DNA of 64,000 nucleotides. Source: Virgibacillus_R byunsanensis. GTDB lineage: Bacteria; Bacillota; Bacilli; Bacillales; Amphibacillaceae. This document shows, in pieces, positions 1-8,281 of this stretch. Every line of letters begins with the position of its first letter. Within the stretch, counting starts at the first letter, position 1. Both the position numbers and the translations under genes were made by a program. The stretch is from NCBI RefSeq assembly GCF_042675965.1, contig NZ_JBHTKJ010000023.1:1-64000 (forward strand), read 5' to 3'. A model generated the notes under the pieces. It worked only from the letters and a program-made list of their open reading frames with translations, searched no databases and was not told where the DNA came from.

Positions 1-90
1 GGATTGCAGGCTTGCCTAATTATATCAAGGCTTACTTGCCTATTTCAGTCTGCGAAAGTTGAGTTATAATAATAAAAGGTGGGTATTGGT

Positions 91-453
91 ATGACTGGAT
101 TAATTATTAAATTACTCGTGTGTCCAATAGGGGTTATTTTAGCTTCATGGATCTTTCCTAACGTGAATTTTGCCAATTGGTATCAACCGATCATAATCGG
201 TGTTGTATTAGCTGTGGTTGGATATGCAATGGAGTATTTATTATTACGTGAGGAAACAAACTGGTTAAGCGTTTTAATGGATTTCGCTGCTTCGGCAATT
301 ATTGTGTATATCGGAGCAGGATTTTTTATTGGTGCAGATGTTACCGTGTGGGGAGCTATTTTGACAGGTGCTTTGCTAGCGGTGACTGAGATCTTTCAAC
401 ACAACTGGTTACTACGCAGCGGTCGTATCCGAAAAGAACAAGTCAGTGAATAA
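91..453 (+). CDS. DUF2512 (YndM-like) small membrane protein
   Basis: A 120-residue, very hydrophobic protein with about four predicted membrane segments. It resembles the DUF2512/YndM family of Bacillaceae integral membrane proteins, whose function is not known. An in-frame GTG lies at 79, but AAGGTGGG at 76-83 sits at normal ribosome-binding distance from the ATG at 91, so I start there. A bidirectional hairpin terminator separates it from the convergent HD-domain gene. A TATAAT hexamer at 65-70 could be its -10, but no good -35 is visible. The family call is by overall appearance. Confidence 0.7.
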   Translation: MTGLIIKLLVCPIGVILASWIFPNVNFANWYQPIIIGVVLAVVGYAMEYLLLREETNWLSVLMDFAASAIIVYIGAGFFIGADVTVWGAILTGALLAVTEIFQHNWLLRSGRIRKEQVSE

Positions 454-462
454 TAAGAAAAT

Positions 463-498
463 AAATCACGTAGAAGTAGGATATGCTCTACGTGATTT
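463..498. terminator. Bidirectional intrinsic terminator
   Basis: Perfect 12-bp inverted repeat AAATCACGTAGA/TCTACGTGATTT with a 12-nt loop. It lies between the convergent DUF2512 and HD-domain genes, with T-rich sequence on both sides. Confidence 0.85.
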
Positions 499-507
499 TA
501 ATAGAAA

Positions 508-1101
508 TTACCATTCATCTAAAAACGTATCTATAAAATTTTCCATAAAATCGTGTCGTTCTTGTGCCATTTTTATTGCAGTATTTGTATTCATCGTATA
601 TTTTAATGTAAACAACTTATCGTAAAAGTGTTGAACGGAAGAATTCTTAGACTCACTCTCACTATACATCACCTGACCTTTAAACCCACCGTAAGCAAAT
701 GTTCTGGCAATACCAACAGCACCTAATGCATCTAGTCTATCTGCATCCTGAACAATTTTACCTTCGAGTGTTTCAGGTATTTGATTGCCTTTACTAAACG
801 AGACATCTTTGATAGCATGATCTATTAGCTTGATTGCAGAAGGTTCTAAATCTATCGACTGAAAAACCTCATATAATTCCTCTAGTTCCTTCTTGGGATC
901 CTTAAATAGCTTGTGATCTCCGACATCATGGACCCACGCTGCAATTTCACAAATAAAAACGTTGGCATGTTCTGACTGGGCTATTTCTTTAGCAGTTCGG
1001 GCAACTCGACGCATATGATAAAAGTCATGTCCAGTGACATCATCCTTAAAAAGTTCATATATATAATCTGTAATAGCCTTTAATTGTTGTTCTTTATTCA
1101 T
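508..1101 (-). CDS. ypgQ: HD-domain phosphohydrolase, YpgQ family
   Basis: A 197-residue HD-superfamily metal-dependent hydrolase. Visible metal-ligand motifs are H25/H29 in the GHDFYH segment, H58-D59 in WVHDVGDHK, and D119/D121 in VQDADRLDALG. B. subtilis YpgQ, of similar length, is a manganese-dependent nucleotide (dNTP) pyrophosphohydrolase, so a nucleotide substrate is likely but inferred by homology. Its ATG overlaps the TAA of fhs by one base (TAATG), so the two are translationally coupled. The pairing with fhs may link it to one-carbon/nucleotide metabolism. Confidence 0.85.
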   Translation of the reverse strand: MNKEQQLKAITDYIYELFKDDVTGHDFYHMRRVARTAKEIAQSEHANVFICEIAAWVHDVGDHKLFKDPKKELEELYEVFQSIDLEPSAIKLIDHAIKDVSFSKGNQIPETLEGKIVQDADRLDALGAVGIARTFAYGGFKGQVMYSESESKNSSVQHFYDKLFTLKYTMNTNTAIKMAQERHDFMENFIDTFLDEW

Positions 1102-2771
1102 TAAAACAATCCAACAATTTTACCATCCTGGGTTACATCCATGTTCAATGCAGCTGGTTTTTTAGGTAATCCTGGCATTGTCATCATATCACCGGTTAAA
1201 ACAACAATAAATCCTGCACCAACTGATGCACGAAGTTCTCTAATCGTAATTGTAAATCCACTAGGTCTACCTAATAAGCTTGGATCGTCTGATAATGAGT
1301 ATTGTGTTTTAGCCATACATACTGGTAATTCTCCCCACCCTTGTTGTTGATAAAAAGCAATCTGTTTTTTTGCTTTACTTGATAGTTCAATATCATCAGC
1401 ACCATATACACGTTGGGCGACTTTTCTTATTTTTGTTTCTAAGCTCTCTTCTAATTCATACATGTATTGGAAATTACGATCAGCTTGTTCTGTTTTCTCT
1501 AATACCTTTTCTGCTAAAGCAACGCCGCCTTCTCCACCTTTAGCCCACACCTCTGTTAGGGCAACCTCAATGTTTCTGGATTCACACCATGATTCAATGA
1601 AATTTGTTTCCGCTTCGGTGTCTGTTGGAAATTTATTGATCGCAACTACAAATGGTAACCCAAATTGTTCAATCGTTTCTATATGCTTTTTCAGATTTTC
1701 CATTCCTGATTTTAAGGCATCTACATTTTCTACCGTTAATTTATCTTTATCAACTCCACCATGCATTTTTAATGCGCGTACAGTAGCTACGATAACAACT
1801 GCATCTGTTTCGAATTTACCAGCACGTGACTTAATATCAAGGAATTTTTCCGCTCCAAGATCCGCTCCAAACCCAGCTTCTGTTACAACAAAATCACCAA
1901 GTTTTGCAGCAGTTTTGGTAGCCATTATACTATTACAACCATGTGCAATATTTGCAAATGGACCACCATGGATAATAGCAGGAGTATTTTCAGTAGTTTG
2001 AACAAGATTTGGTTTCATCGCGTCCTTTAGTAAAAGTGTTAATGCGCCTTCCACCTTTAAATCCTTCACTGTTATTGGCTCCTCCTCATATGTATAACCA
2101 ATAACGATCTGTGATATCCTTTCCTTTAAGTCATCAAGACTCGTTGCTAAACATAAAATAGCCATAATTTCCGAAGCGACTGTGATCGTAAATCCGTCTT
2201 CTCTCGGTACACCTCGTAATGGGCCACCTAAACCAACTACTATTTGACGTAGTGCCCGGTCATTCATGTCCATTACTCGTTTCCATTCAATTCTTCTGGG
2301 ATCAATATTAAGATCGTTACCGCGGTGAATATGATTATCAATCAATGCTGCAAGTGCATTATTAGCACTTGTGATAGCGTGAAGATCTCCAGTGAAATGC
2401 AAGTTAATATCCCCCATTGGAAGAACTTGAGAATATCCACCACCAGCAGCTCCACCCTTCATTCCCATTACAGGACCTAACGAAGGTTCACGTAAAGCAA
2501 TTACTGCTTTTTTTCCTATTTTATTAAGTGCCTGACCTAGTCCAACAGTAACTGTAGATTTCCCCTCGCCTGCTGGAGTTGGGTTGATTGAAGTTACTAA
2601 TACAATCTTGCCATTTGGTTTTTCTTTTAATTTTGTTAATAAGTTGTCCGATAGTTTAGCTTTTGTGTGACCATAAGGCTCCCAATCTTCTTCTGTTAAG
2701 TTAAGTCCAGCTGTAATTTCACTAATGTGCTTAAGTGTTGCTTCTTGGGCAATTTCAATATCTGTCTTCAT
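1101..2771 (-). CDS. fhs: Formate--tetrahydrofolate ligase
   Basis: The 556-residue length is that of the FTHFS family. The enzyme joins formate to tetrahydrofolate using ATP, giving 10-formyl-THF. The ATP-binding P-loop TPAGEGKST is at residues 65-73, and the family signature GGAAGGGYSQV lies shortly after it. The start ATG has a strong AGGAGGG ribosome-binding site. The gene is first in a two-gene unit with ypgQ. A consensus-matching CcpA site lies just downstream of the likely -10 box, suggesting carbon catabolite repression. B. subtilis 168 has no fhs, so this gene is an accessory relative to that reference order. Confidence 0.97.
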   Translation of the reverse strand: MKTDIEIAQEATLKHISEITAGLNLTEEDWEPYGHTKAKLSDNLLTKLKEKPNGKIVLVTSINPTPAGEGKSTVTVGLGQALNKIGKKAVIALREPSLGPVMGMKGGAAGGGYSQVLPMGDINLHFTGDLHAITSANNALAALIDNHIHRGNDLNIDPRRIEWKRVMDMNDRALRQIVVGLGGPLRGVPREDGFTITVASEIMAILCLATSLDDLKERISQIVIGYTYEEEPITVKDLKVEGALTLLLKDAMKPNLVQTTENTPAIIHGGPFANIAHGCNSIMATKTAAKLGDFVVTEAGFGADLGAEKFLDIKSRAGKFETDAVVIVATVRALKMHGGVDKDKLTVENVDALKSGMENLKKHIETIEQFGLPFVVAINKFPTDTEAETNFIESWCESRNIEVALTEVWAKGGEGGVALAEKVLEKTEQADRNFQYMYELEESLETKIRKVAQRVYGADDIELSSKAKKQIAFYQQQGWGELPVCMAKTQYSLSDDPSLLGRPSGFTITIRELRASVGAGFIVVLTGDMMTMPGLPKKPAALNMDVTQDGKIVGLF

Positions 2772-2846
2772 AAAAGATTATTCCCTCCTTATTAGATACC
2801 TTTAGTGTAACGTAAAGTTGTCTATCTTTACCATAGTTACATTATT

Positions 2847-2866
2847 TTGATAGCGTTTTCATTATA
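2847..2866 (-). promoter_or_regulatory. fhs -10 box with overlapping CcpA cre site
   Basis: On the minus strand the 16-mer ATGAAAACGCTATCAA (2862-2847) matches every position of the cre consensus WTGNNARCGNWWWCAW. It overlaps a TATAAT hexamer (2866-2861), so bound CcpA would cover the transcription start. The -35 is weak (TATTAT at 17 bp spacing). The cre match is seen directly; repression of fhs is inferred from its position. Confidence 0.7.
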
Positions 2867-2932
2867 TAACTTTTCAGGAAAAAATAATAGATCGTATACT
2901 AAAAAAAATTTCAAGATATTGATGCCTACTCA

Positions 2933-2961
2933 TTGACTAACATAACTATATAAGCTATATT
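2933..2961 (+). promoter_or_regulatory. SigA-type promoter of the cold-shock gene
   Basis: TTGACT (2933-2938), a 17-bp spacer, then TATATT (2956-2961). Transcription would begin near 2968, about 160 nt before the start codon. Confidence 0.7.
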
Positions 2962-2967
2962 GGACAT

Positions 2968-3127
2968 AAGCAATGAAGATGTACGGATTCATTAGAGACA
3001 GGCGGCTTCTATAGAAGTGGATGCAATCATGATCCTACACTTCTATACGAAGTTGCCTTTTTTGGTATTCCGCCATCTGATTTGTATTAACACGTTTCAC
3101 GTGAAAGTTTTTAGGAGGATTATTTAC
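2968..3127 (+). promoter_or_regulatory. Long structured 5' leader of the cold-shock gene
   Basis: The predicted leader is about 160 nt, which is typical of cold-shock mRNAs. It holds an 8-bp hairpin (TAGAAGTG 3012-3019 with CACTTCTA 3038-3045) and a perfect 12-nt palindrome TTTCACGTGAAA (3095-3106). The palindrome ends 6 nt before the AGGAGG ribosome-binding site (3113-3118). Temperature-dependent folding is inferred from known csp leaders. The palindrome also resembles the core of a ParB parS site. Confidence 0.55.
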
Positions 3128-3328
3128 ATGGAAAACGGAGTAGTAAAATGGTTCAATGCAGAAAAAGGTTATGGTTTTGTTCAAGTTGAAGGTGGAAATG
3201 ATGTATTCGTACATTATTCTGCAATCCAAGAAGAAGGTTTCAAATCTTTAGAAGAAGGTCAAGAAGTCTCTTTTGAAATTGTTGAAGGCGAACGTGGCCC
3301 ACAAGCTGCAAACGTAACTAAAAAATAA
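3128..3328 (+). CDS. cspB: Cold-shock protein (CspB/CspD type)
   Basis: A 66-residue single-domain cold-shock protein that binds single-stranded RNA/DNA and acts as an RNA chaperone. The RNP1 motif KGYGFV is at residues 13-18 and the RNP2-like VFVHY at 26-30. Length and sequence match the CspA/CspB family. The reading frame is open to 3017, but AGGAGG at 3113-3118 with 9-nt spacing fixes the start at 3128. It is monocistronic, with its own promoter and terminator. Which Csp paralogue this is cannot be decided from sequence. Confidence 0.95.
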   Translation: MENGVVKWFNAEKGYGFVQVEGGNDVFVHYSAIQEEGFKSLEEGQEVSFEIVEGERGPQAANVTKK

Positions 3329-3350
3329 CAGATAACATGAATAGATAAAA

Positions 3351-3381
3351 GCGGTAATCTTAGTGATTACCGTTTTTTTTT
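3351..3381 (+). terminator. Intrinsic terminator of the cold-shock gene
   Basis: Stem CGGTAATC/GATTACCG (3352-3359 with 3365-3372), followed directly by nine T residues. Confidence 0.9.
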
Positions 3382-3703
3382 GAGTTTAGGAAAATTTATT
3401 AGTGTTACACGTGATTGAATATTCCTAATAATGGAAGTGCCATTTTTTGTCAACTATTAGATACAGCTGTATTTTGTACAATCCCTTTTTATGGGCTATT
3501 TCCCCTTCAAGTATGGATAGAAATTTTTATCACTACCTAAGTCATAAAATTGATTGTCGCATTAATTAGATACACCGTTTATGTATATAGCTAAAACGTA
3601 TGAATAACAACGATTAAAATGAGGATAGTTGCTAAACTATCCTCATTTCTAAATCGCAAGCAAAGTATAACTTTCAAGGCGCTTACGCTTTTGTTCTTCT
3701 TCT
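3382..3703. other. Gene-free interval with a hairpin and a repeat remnant
   Basis: No convincing gene. A 12-bp hairpin ATGAGGATAGTT/AACTATCCTCAT lies at 3619-3646 with T-rich flanks on both strands, a possible terminator for ypbQ. The right-end fragment of repeat family A is at 3671-3700. The remainder is AT-rich without recognisable signals. Confidence 0.5.
3671..3700 (+). repeat. Family A repeat, right-end fragment
   Basis: TCAAGGCGCTTACGCTTTTG followed by TTCTT at 3674-3698 matches the right end of the family A units near 13.97 kb and 55.3 kb. The left half is missing. It ends about 6 nt from the stop codon of ypbQ (3704), which is read from the other strand. Confidence 0.75.
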
Positions 3704-4216
3704 TTATGAAGTTGCCTTCGTTAATGCCTTTTCTTCACGTGGAATTCTTATACGTAATAACAACATATGAAGTATTGGGAATACAAATGCTGTTAAATAA
3801 GCTCCAAATAGTAACGGTATAAGAAATAACTCCAATGCGACAATAATGTAATTTGGGTGTTTTACATATTTATATGGTCCTTTTTTAATCAGCGAAACTC
3901 CAGGTAATACAATGATCTTTGTATTCCAGAATCTGCCTAATGTATGAATACACCATACCCTTGTTATTTGTGTTGCGATAAAGATGGTGAATAAAAAGTA
4001 ATTCAAAGGCTGGTTAAAACCTTCGCGCGCAATACTTTCAACTATAATTGAAATGAAGAACAAACTGTGAAGGTATATAAACCATTTGTAATGTTTGGCC
4101 CCTTTCTCTATTCCCCCTCTCTCCTTCATCCACCTTTCATTACTTCTTGCAATGATTAATTCAACAAGACGCTGACAAACAATTCCAATTAGCAGTATCC
4201 ACATTATTAGACTCAT
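3704..4216 (-). CDS. ypbQ: Isoprenylcysteine carboxyl methyltransferase family protein (YpbQ/BpsB)
   Basis: A 170-residue membrane methyltransferase of the ICMT family with several hydrophobic segments. The C-terminal signature KKGPYKYVKHPNYI is the SAM-binding region of these enzymes. In B. subtilis YpbQ (BpsB) methylates alkylpyrones made by the adjacent type III polyketide synthase BpsA. The frame is open to 4291, but GGAGTGG just before ATG 4216 sets the start. Here it is separated from bpsA (7139-8221) by the cba operon, while a decayed copy sits directly beside bpsA. Function is by homology. Confidence 0.85.
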   Translation of the reverse strand: MSLIMWILLIGIVCQRLVELIIARSNERWMKERGGIEKGAKHYKWFIYLHSLFFISIIVESIAREGFNQPLNYFLFTIFIATQITRVWCIHTLGRFWNTKIIVLPGVSLIKKGPYKYVKHPNYIIVALELFLIPLLFGAYLTAFVFPILHMLLLRIRIPREEKALTKATS

Positions 4217-4469
4217 TTTTTCCACTCCAGTAATAATCAAATAACACACTTTAATTAGATATAGTTTGTTCTGTTTGACGCAAAATATCACCTTTTTTTC
4301 ACATAATTTTCACAAACTTTTCTAACAAAAATGTTAGTAAACCTTTGTTAATCAACCGCTTAAGCATAATTGAACATTATGTGAAACGTCCCTGATTTTA
4401 GTAATTTCAGTTTCTAATTTGTGTATGATGAAAACAGATAGATAAACCTGCCCGAAAGGAGTGTGGAAA

Positions 4470-4616
4470 ATGAATAGTGTGGAAGAGAAAAAAAGTCATC
4501 CACAACCTCAAAAAGAGAGTCCAGACTTAAAAGGAACGTTAATTTCTGTAATGTTATTAGGCTCATTTATACTAATAAGCTGGTTTGGGGTGTATATACT
4601 TTTTATTTCTAGATAG
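4470..4616 (+). CDS. Cytochrome c oxidase subunit IIa (ba3-type), small helix protein
   Basis: A 48-residue protein with a polar Lys/Glu-rich N-terminus of about 25 residues and one membrane helix (about 26-47). Its size, topology and place directly before subunits II and I match the single-helix subunit IIa (CoxIIa family) of ba3-type oxidases. AAAGGAG lies before the ATG. A possible -10 TATGAT is at 4425-4430. No catalytic residues are expected. The call rests mainly on context. Confidence 0.75.
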   Translation: MNSVEEKKSHPQPQKESPDLKGTLISVMLLGSFILISWFGVYILFISR

Positions 4617-4644
4617 TTAAGCAGAATTGGGGGAGTGTTGAACA

Positions 4645-5148
4645 ATGCATTTACACAAGTTTGAAAAGATCTGGTTAGTATTTGGAGTTGGTTCATTAGT
4701 TTTATTTTTAGTAGTCATAGGTATTGGAGCATTTTATAAAGGTACCCACCCATCAAGTCACCTAGCAACCATAGATCCACAAAATATTGAAGCTGAAGAA
4801 GCTTTTCAACAAGATAACTTAGGGATGACGAAAGTGGAGGATGACAAATATATTGTAAATTTAGTAGCATCTGCATTTAATTATGACTTCGGTGTAGATG
4901 ATGAAGGTAGTCCGGTAAAAACAATACGCATTCCAAAAGGATCAACTGTATTGTTTCAAGCAACTACAAAAGACGTTGTTCATGGCTTTCAAATCGCAGG
5001 TACAAATGTAAATATGATGGTAGAACCTGGATATATAAGCCGCTATGAAACCGTCCTTGATAAACCTGGTGAGTATACGATTGTTTGTAATGAATATTGC
5101 GGTATGGGTCACCATTTGATGTTTGCGACAGTGGAGGTGTATGAATAA
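4645..5148 (+). CDS. cbaB: Cytochrome c oxidase subunit II, ba3-type (CuA subunit)
   Basis: A 167-residue subunit II with one N-terminal membrane anchor (about 10-31) and a cupredoxin domain outside the membrane. CuA ligands are visible: H113 in DVVHGF, then C148, E150, C152, H156 and M159 in CNEYCGMGHHLM. It receives electrons from cytochrome c and passes them to subunit I. The single anchor and short length are typical of ba3/B-family oxidases, unlike the longer caa3 CtaC with its fused cytochrome c. Its TAA overlaps the cbaA ATG (TAATG). Confidence 0.93.
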   Translation: MHLHKFEKIWLVFGVGSLVLFLVVIGIGAFYKGTHPSSHLATIDPQNIEAEEAFQQDNLGMTKVEDDKYIVNLVASAFNYDFGVDDEGSPVKTIRIPKGSTVLFQATTKDVVHGFQIAGTNVNMMVEPGYISRYETVLDKPGEYTIVCNEYCGMGHHLMFATVEVYE

Positions 5149-6806
5149 TGAATACAGAAAAACTAGGTTTAACAAAATTTGATTCAAAATTAACGATGGC
5201 TTTTTTATACGTAGCATTTATTTCTTTATTAATTGGGGGATTAATGGGTTTATTACAAACTCTTGTACGTTCAGGAACGTTAGAATTACCATGGGGAATT
5301 GATTATTATCAAGTCCTTACGGTACATGGTGTCATATTGGGTCTTGTGTTAACTACTTTTTTCATTATTGGTTTTCAGTATGCTTTAATGGCAAAAACAG
5401 TTGGTATTTCTAAAAAGCAAGGTAAATACGCATGGCTTGGTTTTTGGGTAATGCTGATTGGTACTACAATGTCTGCCATTACGATTTTGTTAGGAAAAGC
5501 AAGTGTACTATATACATTTTATGCACCATTAAAAGCACATCCAGCCTTTTATATTGGTTTGGCACTAGTAGTTGTAGGTAGCTGGATTGCTTGTTTCGTT
5601 AATTTCAGACAACTTTATGTATGGAAAAAAGAACACAAAGGTGAAAAATCACCACTACTTTCATTTATGGTTGTTATAAATATGCTTCTGTGGTTTATCG
5701 CGACACTTGGAGTAGCTGCTACGGTCTTAATTCAATTTATACCGTGGTCATTAGGTTATGCAGAAACCATTAATGTCTTGGTTAGTAGAACGTTATTTTG
5801 GTATTTTGGTCACCCATTAGTGTATTTCTGGTTATTACCTGCTTACATGGCATGGTATGCAATTATTCCAAAGATAATCGGTGGAAAGATTTTCAGTGAT
5901 TCATTAGCACGACTTTCCTTTGTTCTATTTTTAATGTTTTCCATTCCAGTCGGATTCCACCATCAGCTCACAGAGCCCGGAATTGACCCAACGTGGAAGT
6001 TCATTCAGGTAGTTCTTACGTTTATGGTTATCATTCCATCTCTACTTACAGCATTTTCTATGTTTGCGATGTTTGAGATTACGGGACGTCGTAAAGGGTT
6101 TAAAGGATTATTCGGATGGTTTAAACACTTACCATGGAAAGATGTTCGGTTTTTTGCACCTATGGTAGGTATGTTGGCGTTTATACCAGCAGGAACAGGT
6201 GGAATTATCAATGCTTCTCACCAGTTAAATAATGTTATACACAATACCATTTGGGTAACAGGGCACTTCCACTTAACTGTTGCAACAACGGTTATATTGA
6301 CTTTCTTTGGAATATCCTATTGGTTAATACCTGCTTTAACTGGAAGAAAACTTACTTTCAAAATGAACAAATTAGGTATTATTCAAACAATCATTTGGGC
6401 AGTTGGAATGTCAATTATGTCAGGGGCAATGCACATTCAGGGCTTACTTGGTGCACCTAGACGTTCTTCTTACTCCACATATGGTGGAACTGAACAGGCA
6501 ACTGATTGGATTGGGTATCAAATGGCACAGGCTATTGGTGGATCCATCTTATTTATTGGAATAATACTAATGGTATATATATTTGTTAACTTAACTTTCT
6601 TTGCGCCTAAAGGTGTTGAAGAGTTTCCAATTGCTGAGGAGGAATCAGATGCAGAGCCAACACCTATGTTTTTGGAAAACTGGAAGCTATGGGTTGGACT
6701 TACAGTTGCATTAATTCTGTTTGCATACACGATACCGTTTATAGATATTATTCAACAATCGCCACCAGGGTCCCCACCATTTGATTGGCCAATTGGAAAC
6801 TCTTAA
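5148..6806 (+). CDS. cbaA: Cytochrome c oxidase subunit I, ba3-type (B-family heme-copper oxidase)
   Basis: A 552-residue polytopic membrane protein that reduces oxygen to water and pumps protons. Heme- and copper-ligand segments are visible: TVHGVILG (low-spin heme His), FGHPLVYFW and HHQLTEPG (CuB His), and TGHFHLTVATT (heme ligands). There are about 13 helices. The sequence is of the B-type (ba3/cbaA) class and not the A-type CtaD. Together with qcrABC at 37-39 kb it gives a menaquinol-to-cytochrome-c-to-oxygen branch. It ends at a strong bidirectional terminator. Confidence 0.95.
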   Translation: MNTEKLGLTKFDSKLTMAFLYVAFISLLIGGLMGLLQTLVRSGTLELPWGIDYYQVLTVHGVILGLVLTTFFIIGFQYALMAKTVGISKKQGKYAWLGFWVMLIGTTMSAITILLGKASVLYTFYAPLKAHPAFYIGLALVVVGSWIACFVNFRQLYVWKKEHKGEKSPLLSFMVVINMLLWFIATLGVAATVLIQFIPWSLGYAETINVLVSRTLFWYFGHPLVYFWLLPAYMAWYAIIPKIIGGKIFSDSLARLSFVLFLMFSIPVGFHHQLTEPGIDPTWKFIQVVLTFMVIIPSLLTAFSMFAMFEITGRRKGFKGLFGWFKHLPWKDVRFFAPMVGMLAFIPAGTGGIINASHQLNNVIHNTIWVTGHFHLTVATTVILTFFGISYWLIPALTGRKLTFKMNKLGIIQTIIWAVGMSIMSGAMHIQGLLGAPRRSSYSTYGGTEQATDWIGYQMAQAIGGSILFIGIILMVYIFVNLTFFAPKGVEEFPIAEEESDAEPTPMFLENWKLWVGLTVALILFAYTIPFIDIIQQSPPGSPPFDWPIGNS

Positions 6807-6813
6807 TTAATTA

Positions 6814-6848
6814 GAAAGAGGTCAGCATTATATATGCTGACCTCTTTT
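6814..6848. terminator. Bidirectional terminator after cbaA
   Basis: Near-perfect inverted repeat AAAGAGGTCAGCAT/ATGCTGACCTCTTT with a short AT loop, between cbaA (plus) and the ypbQ pseudogene/bpsA unit (minus). T-rich on the plus side. Confidence 0.9.
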
Positions 6849-7133
6849 CATATTGGCTGAGTTTTCGCTCAACAATGCTTTTTCTTCACAACGTACTCTC
6901 ATTCGTAATAACTGAATATGAAGTATTGGACATATAATAACTGTGATATAAGCACCAAATAATAGGAAGATGGTAAGTAGTTCTATCCAAGTATATTTGG
7001 GTGTTTTAGATATTTGTAAGGCCCTTTACTAATTACGATCCTTGTCCTTTATCCAATGTTCATTTCTTCAGGCGATTACTAATTCGATTAATCGCTGACT
7101 TATAATAACAGCCAATAAAAGTCACATTAACAT
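6828..7133 (-). pseudogene. ypbQ: Decayed second copy of ypbQ (bpsB) beside bpsA
   Basis: Translating the minus strand from 7133 gives an N-terminal piece, ISQRLIELVIA then RNEHW, matching QRLVELIIA and SNERW of the intact copy at 3704-4216. Stop codons break it. After a gap equal to about 80 residues comes KTPKYT...LLFGAYITVIICPILH...EEKALL, matching KHPNYI...LLFGAYLTAFVFPILH...EEKALT. Nucleotide identity with the intact copy is also plain around 6930-7020. The gene therefore carries an internal deletion and several in-frame stops. It lies 5 nt after the bpsA stop codon, the normal bpsAB order. Confidence 0.9.
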
Positions 7134-7138
7134 CGATA

Positions 7139-8221
7139 TCATGTCCACTCCATTAAGATTAATTCTGAACTAAAACCGGGTCCCAGAGCAGACAAGATAC
7201 TTCGTTCACCTTTTGAAATACTTTCATTCATCCACTCATAGAGAACATAAAACACCGTTGCAGATGACATATTTCCATGATTTGCTAATACCTTATAAGA
7301 TTTGGATAGTTTTTGTTTGGGGCTTTGTAATACTTCCTCCATCGCTTCCAAAACTTTTTTTCCACCTGGATGTGCTATAAAGGAATGAATTCTCTCTTCT
7401 GTAAGTTCATTTTCATACAAAAATGAGTTAATATGTTCATTCCAAAAAGTATTCACTAATGCTGGAATACTTTTAGAAAAGATGACTTCTAAACCGCCAT
7501 GTGTAACTTCCCACCCCATAACATTAGTACTATTTTTCTTCGTTAAAGAGCTAGTAGCAGTTATTTTAGGTACTGTTTTCTTGCGATAGCTGAAAAAGTT
7601 AGAGTTTTCTCCAACTACTAATGCAGCACCGACTCCATCACCGAAAAGCGCACTTCCTATTACATTACTTTTTTTAACATCATCTTTTTGAAATGTTAAA
7701 CTGCATAGCTCACAACAAATAATTAATGCCATTTTATCAGAATTAGCTTTAATCCAATCAAATGTTCGAGATAATCCGATTGCACCACCCGCACAACCTA
7801 GGCCCCATAAAGGCATTCGATTAATATCTGTGCGAAAAGGTCGTTTATTTAATAAATGAGCATCAATCGATGGCGTCGCAATACCTGTACTTGAAACGAA
7901 TATAATCATATCAATTGCCTCATATGGAATATCTTTAGACAAAAATTGATTGTTACCTAAACAATGATCAATAGCTTCTAAAGCATACTTTTGAGCAAAA
8001 TGTTGATACAGATTGTTACTTTCCTGGAACGAATGGTTTTCATTAAACCATTCTTGATCAACTACAAATTGGCGATTATGAACTTTGGCATTATCAAATA
8101 CAGGCATTAATCTGTCTAATCTATTGTTGGAAGGAAAAATCCCTTTAACTAACTCCTTTATTCTTTGTTGCGATAGATTGTTTTCAGGTATACCAACGCC
8201 AGTAGAACAGATATAAGCCAT
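7139..8221 (-). CDS. bpsA: Type III polyketide synthase (BpsA/BcsA)
   Basis: A 360-residue chalcone-synthase-like enzyme that condenses a long-chain acyl-CoA starter with malonyl units to give alkylpyrones. The catalytic triad is intact: C143 in LWGLGCAGG, H284 in FIAHPGG and N317 in LANHGNMSS. Length is normal for the family. In B. subtilis it is co-transcribed with bpsB, which O-methylates the product; here the adjacent bpsB copy is decayed and the intact one is about 3 kb away. It follows ypwA on the same strand after 60 bp. Confidence 0.94.
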   Translation of the reverse strand: MAYICSTGVGIPENNLSQQRIKELVKGIFPSNNRLDRLMPVFDNAKVHNRQFVVDQEWFNENHSFQESNNLYQHFAQKYALEAIDHCLGNNQFLSKDIPYEAIDMIIFVSSTGIATPSIDAHLLNKRPFRTDINRMPLWGLGCAGGAIGLSRTFDWIKANSDKMALIICCELCSLTFQKDDVKKSNVIGSALFGDGVGAALVVGENSNFFSYRKKTVPKITATSSLTKKNSTNVMGWEVTHGGLEVIFSKSIPALVNTFWNEHINSFLYENELTEERIHSFIAHPGGKKVLEAMEEVLQSPKQKLSKSYKVLANHGNMSSATVFYVLYEWMNESISKGERSILSALGPGFSSELILMEWT

Positions 8222-8281
8222 AGTGCCACCCTTTTTACCTTTATTATTCCTATAAATGGCAAAAATATGTTTCTTAACCGA

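Noticed and set aside
3..62. Possible 3' end of a plus-strand gene entering from the left edge
   Set aside because: A 19-codon open frame ends with TGA at 60-62, but it is too short to identify and another frame is open too.
1141..2001. Plus-strand frames of 69 and 179 residues inside fhs
   Set aside because: Shadows of a highly conserved minus-strand gene; composition is that of a reverse complement.
3619..3822. 67-residue plus-strand frame
   Set aside because: It starts inside a hairpin, runs through a repeat fragment and overlaps ypbQ antisense; no supporting signals.
4261..4340. Possible Rex or Fnr operator before the cba operon
   Set aside because: TTGTGAAA-like half-sites occur as direct and not inverted repeats, so no clear operator could be called.
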